Assembly (NCBI GenBank): GCA_045588675.1
Contig: JAZNER010000046.1
Location: 109,037-173,036 of the forward strand
From: SVTX01 sp045588675
Lineage (GTDB): Bacteria; Bacillota; Clostridia; Oscillospirales; CAG-272
Length of the DNA: 64,000 nucleotides
Reading direction: 5' to 3'
Each line of letters starts with the position of its first letter. Position 1 is the first letter of the stretch. The position numbers and the translations under genes are program-made. The notes below the pieces were generated by a model. It searched no databases and was not told the origin of the DNA. It was given only the letters and a program-made list of their open reading frames with translations. Shown piece after piece: positions 7,983 through 16,529 of the stretch.

Positions 7983-9839
7983 ATGAATGAAAAACTTAAC
8001 TCGATTTTAAAACAGGTTTCAAAGCCCGGACGATATTCGGGCGGAGAATACGGGCAAATAATTAAAGATAAATCAAAAATAAAAGCGAGATTTGCTTTTG
8101 CTTTTCCCGATACATACGAAATCGGTATGTCAAACCTTGGCGTAAGAATTCTGTATGAGTGCTTAAATCGCGAGGACGATATTTGGTGCGAAAGGGTCTA
8201 TAATCCTTGGGTAGATATGCAGGAAAAAATGAAGGAGTACAACCTTCCTCTGTGGGCGCATGAAAGCAAGGATGCCGTTTCTGACTTTGATTTTCTTGGC
8301 TTTACATTGCAATATGAAATGTCGTACACAAATGTGCTAAATATGCTCTCTCTCGCAGGTATGCCGTTACGCTCAGAGGATAGAGGCGAGGATTTCCCTA
8401 TTGTTATAGGCGGCGGTCCTTGCGCGTATAATCCGGAGCCTGTTGCCGATTTCTTTGATTTATTCAATATAGGTGAGGGTGAGAGCCTTCTCGTCGAAAT
8501 CGTCCGTCTTTACATTAAGATGAAGGATGAAGGCAGATATACGAAGGCAGAATTTTTGCACGAGGCAGCCAGAACAATTCCGGGTGTTTATGTTCCCTCT
8601 CTTTATACAGTTGAGTATAATTCAGACGGAATAATTAAGGCTTACACTCCCGTTTACGATGATATTCCAAGTAAAATCGTTAAAAGAATTGTCGAGGATT
8701 TGGATAAAGCACCATTCCCCGATTATGCGATTATGCCCTATACAGAGGTAGTTCACGACAGAATTATGCTTGAGGTTTTCAGGGGCTGTATTCGCGGATG
8801 TCGCTTCTGTCAGGCGGGTATTATATATCGTCCCGTGAGAGAGAAAACGCCTGATGTTCTCAATGAACAGGCAAAGTGTATTTTCGAGAATACAGGGTAT
8901 GAGGAGATTTCTTTAGCATCCCTTTCTATCAGCGATTACACGGGGTTACCCGCCCTTACAGACAAGCTGCTTGATTGGACGAAAGATAATATGGTCAGCT
9001 TTTCGCTACCCTCCCTCAGAGTTGATAGCTTTACCAAGGAGCTTATGGAAAAGGTCGCTTCGGTCAGAGCCTCTTCGCTTACCTTTGCTCCGGAGGCCGG
9101 AACTCAACGTTTAAGAAATGTTATCAATAAAAATGTTTTTGAGGACGACCTTATGAGAGCGGTAAATGTCGCTTTTGATGCAGGCAAAACTCAGGTTAAG
9201 CTCTATTTTATGCAGGGGCTTCCTACCGAAACAGAGGAGGATTTGCGAGGTATTCCGGAGCTTGCCAAAAAGGTTATTGAGGCATTTTATGCGAACCCCA
9301 ACCGAAATCGCGCAAAATCTCCGCAGGTTACATTCAGTGTTTCCCCGTTTATACCAAAGCCCTTCACACCCTTTCAATGGGAAGCTCAGGACACACTTGA
9401 AACAATTAAGGAAAAGCAAGCGTTTATTGGAAATTGCGTAACAGACCGTAAAATCAAATATCAGCACCACGAGGCCGAGATTTGTCGCATTGAGGCGGTC
9501 TTGGCGAGAGGTGACAGAAGACTTTGCAAGGCTTTGGAGCTTGCGGCTGCCGAAAGCTTCAAATTCGACGCGTGGAGCGAGTTCTTTGATTACGATAAGT
9601 GGATATCTGTATTTGAAAAAAGCGGCATAGACCCGTCATTTTACGCCAACAGACAGTATTCGTATGATGAGGTGCTTCCTTGGGATATTATCGACTGCGG
9701 TGTAACAAAGGAATTTTTGCTTCGAGAGGCTAAAAAGGCTCACGAAGAGGAAACAACGCCTAATTGCCGCTTGACCTGCTCAGGTTGCGGTGCCAATAAG
9801 CTTGGAGGTGAGAGAACATGCTGTCCGAAAAAGAAATAA
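7983..9839 (+). CDS. B12-binding-domain radical SAM protein (TIGR03960 type)
   Basis: This 618-residue protein has an N-terminal region (about 1-230) of the type that precedes radical SAM domains in the TIGR03960 family, followed by the radical SAM domain with the iron-sulfur cluster motif CIRGCRFC at about residues 269-276. The family's substrate is not established. The tail carries extra cysteines (CRLTCSGCGAN and CC) that could hold another metal. The frame begins at GTG 7974, but I prefer ATG 7983 because GGTGAT at 7973-7978 spaces well for it. The last 22 bases overlap its usual partner, the DUF2344 gene, which implies translational coupling. Confidence 0.85.
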   Translation: MNEKLNSILKQVSKPGRYSGGEYGQIIKDKSKIKARFAFAFPDTYEIGMSNLGVRILYECLNREDDIWCERVYNPWVDMQEKMKEYNLPLWAHESKDAVSDFDFLGFTLQYEMSYTNVLNMLSLAGMPLRSEDRGEDFPIVIGGGPCAYNPEPVADFFDLFNIGEGESLLVEIVRLYIKMKDEGRYTKAEFLHEAARTIPGVYVPSLYTVEYNSDGIIKAYTPVYDDIPSKIVKRIVEDLDKAPFPDYAIMPYTEVVHDRIMLEVFRGCIRGCRFCQAGIIYRPVREKTPDVLNEQAKCIFENTGYEEISLASLSISDYTGLPALTDKLLDWTKDNMVSFSLPSLRVDSFTKELMEKVASVRASSLTFAPEAGTQRLRNVINKNVFEDDLMRAVNVAFDAGKTQVKLYFMQGLPTETEEDLRGIPELAKKVIEAFYANPNRNRAKSPQVTFSVSPFIPKPFTPFQWEAQDTLETIKEKQAFIGNCVTDRKIKYQHHEAEICRIEAVLARGDRRLCKALELAAAESFKFDAWSEFFDYDKWISVFEKSGIDPSFYANRQYSYDEVLPWDIIDCGVTKEFLLREAKKAHEEETTPNCRLTCSGCGANKLGGERTCCPKKK

Positions 9840-10549
9840 TTCCAGGTGAGAAAAAGCTGTCGCGTCCCTTGCTTGAAACCCCTGTTACAGTAAGAATTAA
9901 ATTCTGCAAAAAAGGAAATTTGCAGTTTATTTCACATCTTGACTTACAAAGAACATTTCATAGGGTTCTTGTAAGGGCCAATATCCCTATGTGGTACACG
10001 AAGGGCTTTAATCCTCACGCGAAGCTTGTTTTCGGAGTTCCACTGTCGGTTGGAACAGAAAGTAATTGCGAAATGGCGGATTTAAAGATTGAGCGACAAA
10101 TAAGCCTTGAGGATATTAAAAATCAGTTGAATGAACAGCTGACGGATGAAATGTATATTCTTGATGCTTATTATCCAACAACTAAATTTTCCGATATAGC
10201 CTTTGCAGATTATACAATCACTTTAAAATCACCTAAAATCAAGCCGAATGATGAAAAAGCAATAGCTGAGCTCTTTGCTTCCCCGATTATGATGAGCAAA
10301 AAATCGAAATCTGGAGAAAAAGAGGTTGATATTACAAGCTTTATAAAGAAAATGTCAATAAGCGCTGAAGATGGGATTATGACGATCAATACAGTTTTGT
10401 CAGCAGGAAGCACCGAAAATTTAAATCCCGAATATATTGTTACGGCTATAAAAAACAATCTCGATTTCTTTAAAGCAAATCCCGCCCACGAAAGCTATCG
10501 TATAATGAGAAACTGTGTTTATGACAAGCACTTAATTGTTTTCAGATAA
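9818..10549 (+). CDS. radical SAM-associated protein, TIGR03936/DUF2344
   Basis: The 243-residue protein matches the DUF2344 family: a VRIKFCKKGNLQFISHLDL opening at about residues 26-44, and RVLVRANIPMWYTKGFNPH with GVPLSVGTESNCE in the middle. The family is nearly always encoded next to, or fused to, the radical SAM protein found here, and its biochemical role is unknown. The ATG lies inside the radical SAM gene, in another frame, behind GGAGGTGAGAG at 9805-9815. No rpmA/rplU cluster, a common neighbour in related genomes, follows within this window. Confidence 0.85.
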   Translation: MLSEKEIIPGEKKLSRPLLETPVTVRIKFCKKGNLQFISHLDLQRTFHRVLVRANIPMWYTKGFNPHAKLVFGVPLSVGTESNCEMADLKIERQISLEDIKNQLNEQLTDEMYILDAYYPTTKFSDIAFADYTITLKSPKIKPNDEKAIAELFASPIMMSKKSKSGEKEVDITSFIKKMSISAEDGIMTINTVLSAGSTENLNPEYIVTAIKNNLDFFKANPAHESYRIMRNCVYDKHLIVFR

Positions 10550-10624
10550 TTGTGGTCATATTAAACAAATTTCGACTTTATTTATGTACAATCATACAAA
10601 AATTTAAATGTATGGAAAAAAGGT

Positions 10625-10653
10625 TTGCAATTTCTGATTATTTATGATAAAAT
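10625..10653 (+). promoter_or_regulatory. sigma-A type promoter for the 139-residue protein
   Basis: TTGCAA (10625-10630) and TAAAAT (10648-10653) are 17 bases apart, about 40 bases before an AGGAGG ribosome site. Confidence 0.75.
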
Positions 10654-10697
10654 ATATAGGTAAATTATACGGATAAACAATTTTAGGAGGAAAAATT

Positions 10698-11117
10698 ATG
10701 GCAATCAAAATGAGAGTTCTTTGCTACCCCGAGAAAAAGAAGCTTCTTGCAATTGCGAATATGATCAAGGCTGAATATGAGCTTAATGTTAACGCAGTTG
10801 ACAGAATTCCGCCCGCATATTCTTGTGACAAGGAGAGACTTGTTATTCTTGCAACCAACATTAAGGGAAATCTGCCTGATGATTACAGACTCTTTGTTAG
10901 AGAGCTTACAAAGGCAAGAGCCGCAAATGTTGCTATTATCGCCGCCGGTGACGATGCTTGCGTTGAAAAGACAAAGGCGCTCCTTGGCGAAGCAGGAACA
11001 AATATTGTTGGAGATGTAAAGAAGATTAAAATGGGTCTTTTTGACTCCAAGGTAAGTGATGCCGAGAAAGACGAAATTCTCGCGTGGGTCAAGTCAACCG
11101 TTGAATCGCTTAACTAA
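10698..11117 (+). CDS. flavodoxin-like-fold protein of unknown function
   Basis: The 139-residue protein starts at ATG 10698 behind a perfect AGGAGG. Its pattern of alternating strands and helices, with VILATNIKGNLPDDYRLFV near the middle and VAIIAAGDDACVEKTKALL after it, resembles the second half of flavodoxins. The usual FMN phosphate-binding loop near the N-terminus (T/SxTGNT) is absent, so flavin binding is doubtful. It is a single-gene transcript with its own promoter and strong terminator. A strong ribosome site and good promoter suggest steady expression. Family assignment is weak. Confidence 0.6.
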   Translation: MAIKMRVLCYPEKKKLLAIANMIKAEYELNVNAVDRIPPAYSCDKERLVILATNIKGNLPDDYRLFVRELTKARAANVAIIAAGDDACVEKTKALLGEAGTNIVGDVKKIKMGLFDSKVSDAEKDEILAWVKSTVESLN

Positions 11118-11130
11118 TTTTATCTACATA

Positions 11131-11170
11131 AAAAAATGGCTGTATGCTATTATGCATACAGCCATTTTTT
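11131..11170 (+). terminator. rho-independent terminator
   Basis: A 17-bp perfect stem (11131-11147 with 11154-11170) ends in six T residues just after the stop at 11117. The A-run on its left arm means it could also work leftward. Confidence 0.92.
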
Positions 11171-11176
11171 AGCAAA

Positions 11177-11203
11177 GCCCACGAGAAGTTTAATCTCGTG
11201 GGC
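11177..11203 (-). terminator. hairpin downstream of prs
   Basis: A 10-bp GC-rich stem (11177-11186 with 11194-11203) lies just past the prs stop on the minus strand. It probably ends the prs transcript, alone or together with the 11131-11170 hairpin. Confidence 0.7.
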
Positions 11204-11211
11204 AATTTTAA

Positions 11212-12366
11212 TTATTCATGATCAAAGGCTATCTTTATTTGACCTTGTTTATCGAGCTCTGCTTTATGCTTTGCCATGATTGCATTAATTCTCTTGGCGG
11301 GGTCAAGAAGCTCGCTGATCGTAGCATCGTGATTAAGCGTGTCAACAAGATAAGCAACATATTTGCACATATTAACATTGACATGCCAAGGTTTTTCAAG
11401 AAGACCGGGACGGCGATAAACCAAGTTTGTTGTGAATACCTTTGAAATAATTCCATCCTCATAAGCCTTATCAAATTTGTCAAATCCGTCTGTGAAAAGA
11501 CCGAAGGTCGAGAAAGCAAATATTCTCTTAGCTCCTCTGTCCTTGAGCTGTTTACAAACATCAAGCATAGATTCACCGGAGGAAATCATATCGTCAACGA
11601 CGATTGCATCCTTTCCCGTGAGGTCCTGACCGAGATATTCGTGTGCTTCAATAGGATTCTTACCGTTAACTATAATTGAGTAGTTGCGGCGCTTGTAGAA
11701 CATACCAACATCAACGCCAAGCATTGAAGAGTAATGGATAGCTCTGCCCATTGCTCCCTCGTCGGGAGAAATCATCATAAGGCTTTCTTTATCAATAATA
11801 ATGTCAGGAACAGTTTTAATGAGGGCTTTAATCATCTGATATGAAGGCTGCACATTATCAAATCCGTGAAGAGGAATTGCATTGCAAACTCTTGCGTCGT
11901 GAGCATCAAATGTGATAATATTGGAAATGCCCATATTAACAAGCTCTTGAAGCATAAGCGCGCAGTCAAGTGATTCACGCGTTGAGCGCTTGTGTTGTCT
12001 TCCCTCGTAAAGCATTGGCATAATGACTGTGATTCTGCGGGCTTTACCTGCGATAGCGGCAATAATTCTCTTTAAGTCTGCATAATGGTCATCAGGACTC
12101 ATTGGTACTGTCTGGCAGTGCATACGGTAGGTCACACCATAGTTGAAAACATCGCAAATGATGTAAACATCCTGTCCGCGCATTGATTGGTGAATAAGTC
12201 CCTTGCCCTCACCCGTACCAAATCTTGGGCAGATTGTTTCAACGAGATACGTGTCCTCGCTTGTATGTCTGCGCCATTCCTTGAGATAATTGTCAACCTG
12301 CTCTGCGAAGTCTTCACAGCCTCTCATTCCTATTACGCTCAATTCGGCAATTTGTGCGTCCTTCAT
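11212..12366 (-). CDS. prs: ribose-phosphate pyrophosphokinase, long variant
   Basis: The enzyme transfers pyrophosphate from ATP to ribose 5-phosphate to make PRPP for nucleotide, histidine and NAD synthesis. At 384 residues it is longer than the usual 310-320. The PRPP-binding loop VVDDMISSGES is clear, as are SPDEGAMGRA and MPMLYEGRQHKR (the counterpart of the YARQDR catalytic loop), while FDAHDARVCN replaces the usual DLHAGQIQG. This divergent long form is seen in many Clostridia. ATG 12366 follows GGAGGATTTTAAAG. rpiB and rpe, which feed it, are elsewhere in the window. Confidence 0.87.
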   Translation of the reverse strand: MKDAQIAELSVIGMRGCEDFAEQVDNYLKEWRRHTSEDTYLVETICPRFGTGEGKGLIHQSMRGQDVYIICDVFNYGVTYRMHCQTVPMSPDDHYADLKRIIAAIAGKARRITVIMPMLYEGRQHKRSTRESLDCALMLQELVNMGISNIITFDAHDARVCNAIPLHGFDNVQPSYQMIKALIKTVPDIIIDKESLMMISPDEGAMGRAIHYSSMLGVDVGMFYKRRNYSIIVNGKNPIEAHEYLGQDLTGKDAIVVDDMISSGESMLDVCKQLKDRGAKRIFAFSTFGLFTDGFDKFDKAYEDGIISKVFTTNLVYRRPGLLEKPWHVNVNMCKYVAYLVDTLNHDATISELLDPAKRINAIMAKHKAELDKQGQIKIAFDHE

Positions 12367-12453
12367 CTTTAAAATCCTCCGAATAATTTATTTGTACTTT
12401 ATGGAGGAATATCCGATATTTTTTATTGTTCAGATATTCCGCGTTTAGATAAA

Positions 12454-13935
12454 TCAAAAAATGTTTGCAATCTTACAGAATTTTTCGTAAGCATTATCCC
12501 ACACGCCTCTATCATTGGTAGGTTCATAATGCTTAAGCTCAAAGGAGTTAGCAACAACCTCTCTTGCTTGTGACAAGTCCTTGACCTCGCCTGCAGCAAT
12601 TGCCTGCATCATAAGGTTACCTATTGCGGTTGCTTCCTCAGGTCCTGCACAAACAGGAATACCACAAGCATCTGCAGTCATTTGCGAGAGGAATTTGTCC
12701 TTTGTTCCACCACCTACGACGTTAATCATAGATGTCTTTTTATTCATAAGCTTTTCTATCGTTTCAACGGTATATCTGTATTTGAGTGCCAAGGATTCAT
12801 AAATGCAACGAACAACTTCACCGACGCTTTCAGGAACATGCTGACCTGTTATGCGGCAAAATTCTCTGATTTTCTCAGGCATATTTCCGGGAGTGTTGAA
12901 GGTATGGTAATCGGGATTGATGATTGAAGCAAACGGTGTTGCTTCCTTTGCCCAAGCTTCCATTTGAGCAAAGCTGTATTCATTACCCTCTCGCTTCCAC
13001 TGTCTTCTTGACTCTTGGATAATCCAAAGTCCCATAATGTTTTTGAGGAAACGGATAGTATCCATCGCGCCGCCTTCATTTGTGAAGTTAGCTTGCATAG
13101 TTTCTTCGCTGATATGAGGCTCGGGAAGCTCCGCGCCCATAAGCGACCAAGTTCCGCTGGATATGTAAATAAAGTCTTTCTTTTGTGTGGGAACCGCAAT
13201 AACTGCACTTGCTGTATCGTGAGAAGCAACATTGACAACCTTGATATTATTCTTGCCAACCTCCTCATTGATTTGAGGGAGAAGTGTGCCGAGATTGTTG
13301 CAGGGCTTAACAAGAGGAGCGAAAAGTGAGCGATTAACACCGATTTTGTCAGTTAAATCAAATGCAAAATCTTTCTTATTTGCATCGAGAATCATACCGG
13401 TTGACGCTATTGTATATTCTGTTGCCATCTTACCTGTTAGAAAATAGTTCAAAAGGTCAGGTATGAAAAGCATTTTGTCAGCTCTGTCAAGCATTTCGGG
13501 GTCGTCGCGTCTATCAGCGGCAAGCTGATTGAGCGTATTGAAATCCGCTGCCTGAATACCTGTAACTCTATAAATTTCTTCGGGAGAAACAAAATTCTTT
13601 ACATAGTCGGTAATATTTACTGTTCTGGTGTCACGGTAATGATAAGGGTTAGACATCATTTTGCCGTTTTTATCAATAAGAGCATAGTCAACTCCCCAGG
13701 TGTCAATACCGACAGAAGTTACATTGTCGCCCTCGATAACTGTTTTTGTGATTGAATTTTTAATTTCAAAGAATATTCTTAAAATATCCCAAGTAAATCT
13801 TCCGTTTACGAAAACGGGGTCGTTTGAAAAGCGGTGATTTTCACGAAGCGTTAATTTGCTTCCGTCAAATGAGCCAACAATGCCTCTGCCACTGGAAGCA
13901 CCAAGGTCTATGGCTAGCATTTTTAGTTCTGACAT
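12454..13935 (-). CDS. rhaB: rhamnulokinase
   Basis: RhaB phosphorylates L-rhamnulose in rhamnose breakdown. The 493-residue product fits the FGGY sugar-kinase family: the first phosphate-binding segment IDLGASSGRGIVG at about 9-21, GIDTWGVDYALID near 95-107 which is typical of rhamnulokinases, the ISSGTWSLMGAE loop, and the adenosine motif NVVGGGTKD near the C-terminus. ATG 13935 follows ACGGAGGT. No rhamnose isomerase, aldolase or transporter is nearby, so the gene stands alone upstream of prs. Activity on another deoxy-ketose such as fuculose is possible, but the motifs favour rhamnulose. Confidence 0.88.
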   Translation of the reverse strand: MSELKMLAIDLGASSGRGIVGSFDGSKLTLRENHRFSNDPVFVNGRFTWDILRIFFEIKNSITKTVIEGDNVTSVGIDTWGVDYALIDKNGKMMSNPYHYRDTRTVNITDYVKNFVSPEEIYRVTGIQAADFNTLNQLAADRRDDPEMLDRADKMLFIPDLLNYFLTGKMATEYTIASTGMILDANKKDFAFDLTDKIGVNRSLFAPLVKPCNNLGTLLPQINEEVGKNNIKVVNVASHDTASAVIAVPTQKKDFIYISSGTWSLMGAELPEPHISEETMQANFTNEGGAMDTIRFLKNIMGLWIIQESRRQWKREGNEYSFAQMEAWAKEATPFASIINPDYHTFNTPGNMPEKIREFCRITGQHVPESVGEVVRCIYESLALKYRYTVETIEKLMNKKTSMINVVGGGTKDKFLSQMTADACGIPVCAGPEEATAIGNLMMQAIAAGEVKDLSQAREVVANSFELKHYEPTNDRGVWDNAYEKFCKIANIF

Positions 13936-14182
13936 AAATACCTCCGTAATGATTTTATATTAGTAATAATACTACATCATAAATTATAGCATATTTCGCT
14001 CTGATTTGTTTGAACATTTTGTTAACATAAGCTTTCTTTTACAAATAATCTTAATAAAAATCTAAATTCGACATCATTCACTTTTTTTAGTTTGATTCAT
14101 AAAATGTAATAAGTCACAATAATGTGGCGAATTGTTTTTTATATCTATTTTACATTGCCTTGCGGTGTATGAAAGGATTATT

Positions 14183-15109
14183 ATGGATAAGAATTCAAAA
14201 CAATATACATTTGCCGTTTTGGGCGGAGATAAACGGCAAGCAATTATTGCTGAAAGGCTGCTTTTATCAAATCACAAGGTAAAGCTATTTGGGCTTGGAG
14301 AGGTTGGTCAATCAATATCCGGAGCTGAGATTTGCTCGGATGTGAGCCTTGCTGTATCAGGAAGCGATTTTTTACTTCTTCCCTTGCCTGTTTCAAGAGA
14401 TAAAATCAATTTGAATTTATCAAGTGATTGCACACAGTCACAGATAAAGCTCGCAGATATTATTTTACTCGCATCGAGTAGCGGAGCTTCAGCAATTTTA
14501 GGCGGAATGATGACTGATGAATTTGAACGGCTTGCTAGTATCAAGGGCATTTGTGCTTATGATTATTATAAAAGCGAAGAGCTGCAGCGCAAGAATGCTC
14601 TGCCAAGTGCCGAGGGAGCTTTAATGCTTGCAATGGAGCATACAGAGATAAATATTGATGGAATGAATGTCCTTGTTAGCGGATATGGAAAAATCGGAGC
14701 TTGCTTATCATTAATTTTGAAAAAACTTGGCGCTAATGTAACAGTTGCGGCAAGACGTGATGAAAGCTTATGCGATGCCGCACTGTCGGGCTTAAAAACA
14801 GTAAAAATTGATAAATACAGTGATAATGAAGGCTTACGATATGCTTTTCAAACGAGCGATGTTGTTTTCAATACGATTCCAAGCATAGTTTTCAACGAAA
14901 AAATTGTCAGGTCCAAATTGACAAAGCCATTATACATTGAAATAGCGTCAAATCCCGGAGGAATTGACCGTTTTGCTGCTCGCGATGCGGGAGTAAATAT
15001 CATAAACGCGCCGTCGTTACCCGGCAAATATGCTCCCATTAATGCTGGCGAATATATATTCGAAACTATTATGGATTTTCTTAAAAGTGAAGGCTATTTA
15101 TCCTACTAA
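14183..15109 (+). CDS. dpaA: dipicolinate synthase subunit A
   Basis: With DpaB it makes dipicolinic acid, the calcium chelator of the spore core, in the mother cell. The 308-residue protein has an N-terminal segment FAVLGGDKRQ (about 11-20) and a second Rossmann domain VLVSGYGKIGACLSLILKKLG (about 170-190) as in SpoVFA. ATG 14183 follows GAAAGGATT at 14171-14179; an upstream in-frame ATG at 14132 has no ribosome site. dpaB follows 59 bases later. Sigma-K control is expected, but I cannot point to a convincing promoter in the roughly 250-base gap before it. Confidence 0.9.
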   Translation: MDKNSKQYTFAVLGGDKRQAIIAERLLLSNHKVKLFGLGEVGQSISGAEICSDVSLAVSGSDFLLLPLPVSRDKINLNLSSDCTQSQIKLADIILLASSSGASAILGGMMTDEFERLASIKGICAYDYYKSEELQRKNALPSAEGALMLAMEHTEINIDGMNVLVSGYGKIGACLSLILKKLGANVTVAARRDESLCDAALSGLKTVKIDKYSDNEGLRYAFQTSDVVFNTIPSIVFNEKIVRSKLTKPLYIEIASNPGGIDRFAARDAGVNIINAPSLPGKYAPINAGEYIFETIMDFLKSEGYLSY

Positions 15110-15168
15110 ACATTTTTAATATTTTGAAACAATTATATAAGTGCTTTCGTGGCACGAGAGGGATTTAT

Positions 15169-15729
15169 ATGATAGGTTATGCTATGTGTGGCTCTTTTTG
15201 CACCTTTGCCGATTCTGTGGCGGTGCTTAAAGAGTTAAAGAATAAATATAGCGACATTATACCAATTATGAGCTTTAATGCCTACAACACGGATACAAGG
15301 TTTGGCAGAGCTTGTGATTGGATTGATGTTGTTGAGGATATTTGCGGCAAAAGAATTATAAACACGATAGACGAAGCCGAGCCGTTGGGACCCAAAATAC
15401 ATCTTGATGCTCTTGTCATATCGCCTTGCACGGGAAATACTTTGGCAAAGCTGGCAAACGGCATTACCGACACACCTGTGTGTATGGCTGCAAAAGCTCA
15501 TCTGCGACAGGATAGACCGTTGCTGATTGCGCTGGCAACCAATGATGCGATGTCGGCAAATCTTGGGAACCTGAGTCGTCTTTTGATGAGAAAAAGTGTC
15601 TATTTTGTTCCAATGAAGCAGGATGAGCCTGTAAAAAAGCCTCATTCCTTGGTTTGTGATTTTTCTCTTATCCCGGAGGCTCTTGAAAAGAGCTTAAAGG
15701 GAGAGCAAATGCGCAAATTGTTCTTATAA
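15169..15729 (+). CDS. dpaB: dipicolinate synthase subunit B
   Basis: DpaB is the flavoprotein-like partner of DpaA. The 186-residue protein begins MIGYAMCGSFCTFADSV, typical of the phosphopantothenoylcysteine decarboxylase-like flavoprotein fold, and contains DALVISPCTGNTLAKLANG (about 80-98), which contacts the flavin in that family. I start at ATG 15169 behind GAGAGGGA; the open frame continues upstream to a TTG with no ribosome site. It lies directly after dpaA and is closed by a terminator. The lysine-pathway genes that sometimes accompany dpaAB are absent here. Confidence 0.9.
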   Translation: MIGYAMCGSFCTFADSVAVLKELKNKYSDIIPIMSFNAYNTDTRFGRACDWIDVVEDICGKRIINTIDEAEPLGPKIHLDALVISPCTGNTLAKLANGITDTPVCMAAKAHLRQDRPLLIALATNDAMSANLGNLSRLLMRKSVYFVPMKQDEPVKKPHSLVCDFSLIPEALEKSLKGEQMRKLFL

Positions 15730-15735
15730 TTTATG

Positions 15736-15764
15736 TAGGACTGTTATTTTAGCAGTCCTATTTT
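15736..15764 (+). terminator. rho-independent terminator of dpaAB
   Basis: An 8-bp stem (15736-15743 with 15753-15760) is followed by TTTTG, 7 bases after the dpaB stop. Confidence 0.85.
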
Positions 15765-15776
15765 GTTGTTTTCCTG

Positions 15777-15805
15777 TTGACTTGTAGCGAATTGTGTGAT
15801 ATAAT
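15777..15805 (+). promoter_or_regulatory. promoter of the cobalamin-controlled unit
   Basis: TTGACT (15777-15782) and TATAAT (15800-15805) are 17 bases apart. The predicted start near 15812 places the riboswitch in a leader of about 300 bases. Confidence 0.85.
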
Positions 15806-15834
15806 AAGAGTACATAATTGAATAAACACAGTTC

Positions 15835-16070
15835 ATCTGAATTACAAGTAATTCGTTGTCGGGTATGATTTATATGCTCGGGGATAAGGAAATGCGGTCA
15901 GAATCCGCAGCAACAGCCATTACCGTATTTAAAGGGTTAAAGCTTTATAAGTCGGAATGCTTATCGGACTGTGACCGATAAAGGTCTCTTGGGCAATGTG
16001 AGGAGATACGGAAACGACAGCTTTCAAGCAGGGGAAGCTTTTTTGTTGCGCACTCACAGGAGAGTGCTTT
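15835..16070 (+). promoter_or_regulatory. cobalamin riboswitch with transcription-terminator platform
   Basis: The leader contains a GGGATAAGG segment, a TGCGG...CCGCA stem whose loop contains AGAAT (about 15893-15907), CAGCAACAGCC and then AAGTCGGAATGC (15949-15960). This is the order of core elements in B12 aptamers and the last block is especially characteristic. A terminator-like hairpin follows (stem 16019-16025 with 16033-16039, then T residues), and a second stem (16050-16055 with 16062-16067) precedes TTTTATTTTT. Bound cobalamin would be expected to shut off the two genes behind. The aptamer is somewhat diverged, so a covariance-model scan is the proper test. A B12-binding-like lipoprotein downstream supports the call. 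Confidence 0.82.
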
Positions 16071-16114
16071 TATTTTTATCCTTTTATGCAATATACATAT
16101 GAAAGGAATAATAT

Positions 16115-16528
16115 ATGAAAAAATTCAGCTTAAAACTATTATCAATTTTATGTGCTCTTGTGCTTTTAATTTCGGTTGTATCCTGCAATAAGACAGAAGC
16201 TTCTACAGGTCTGTGGGAGAATGCGACCTACAAATCAAGTACAGAAATCGGAAATGGCAGTAAATCTATTGAGATTGAAATTGTCATAGACGCTGATTCT
16301 ATTGTTTTGGAAATAAACACCGACAAGGAGAATGTGGGAGAGGCTCTGTTTGAACTTGGTCTTATTAATGATGCCTCATTTTTTGACACCTTGAACGGAA
16401 TAAAGGCGGACTGGGCGAAGGATAAAGCATATTGGGGATTTTACCTTGAAAATGAAATGCTTCCTTACGGTGTATCTGATGCTAAAATAAACGGCGGCGA
16501 GCATTACAGGTTTGTTTACACAAAATGA
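16115..16528 (+). CDS. DUF4430 (transcobalamin-like) lipoprotein
   Basis: The 137-residue precursor has a signal peptide with lipobox VVSC, so mature lipid-linked Cys is at about residue 25, anchoring it outside the membrane. Residues 60-137 match the DUF4430 pattern, which corresponds to the C-terminal domain of transcobalamin and intrinsic factor: GEALFELGLIND, GIKADWAKDKAYWGFYLE, then the GVSDAKINGGEHYRFVY ending. ATG 16115 follows GAAAGGAATA. It sits behind a cobalamin riboswitch and one base before an ECF S-component gene, so it most likely captures B12 or a cobinamide at the surface. Ligand identity is inference. Confidence 0.8.
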   Translation: MKKFSLKLLSILCALVLLISVVSCNKTEASTGLWENATYKSSTEIGNGSKSIEIEIVIDADSIVLEINTDKENVGEALFELGLINDASFFDTLNGIKADWAKDKAYWGFYLENEMLPYGVSDAKINGGEHYRFVYTK

Positions 16529-16529
16529 T

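Noticed and set aside
9111..9470. Antisense frame of 119 residues inside the radical SAM gene
   Set aside because: It lies wholly within a conserved coding region and lacks start signals.
12406..12440. Terminator between rhaB and prs
   Set aside because: An 8-bp stem is present, but there is no T-run on the minus strand, so readthrough into prs is possible.
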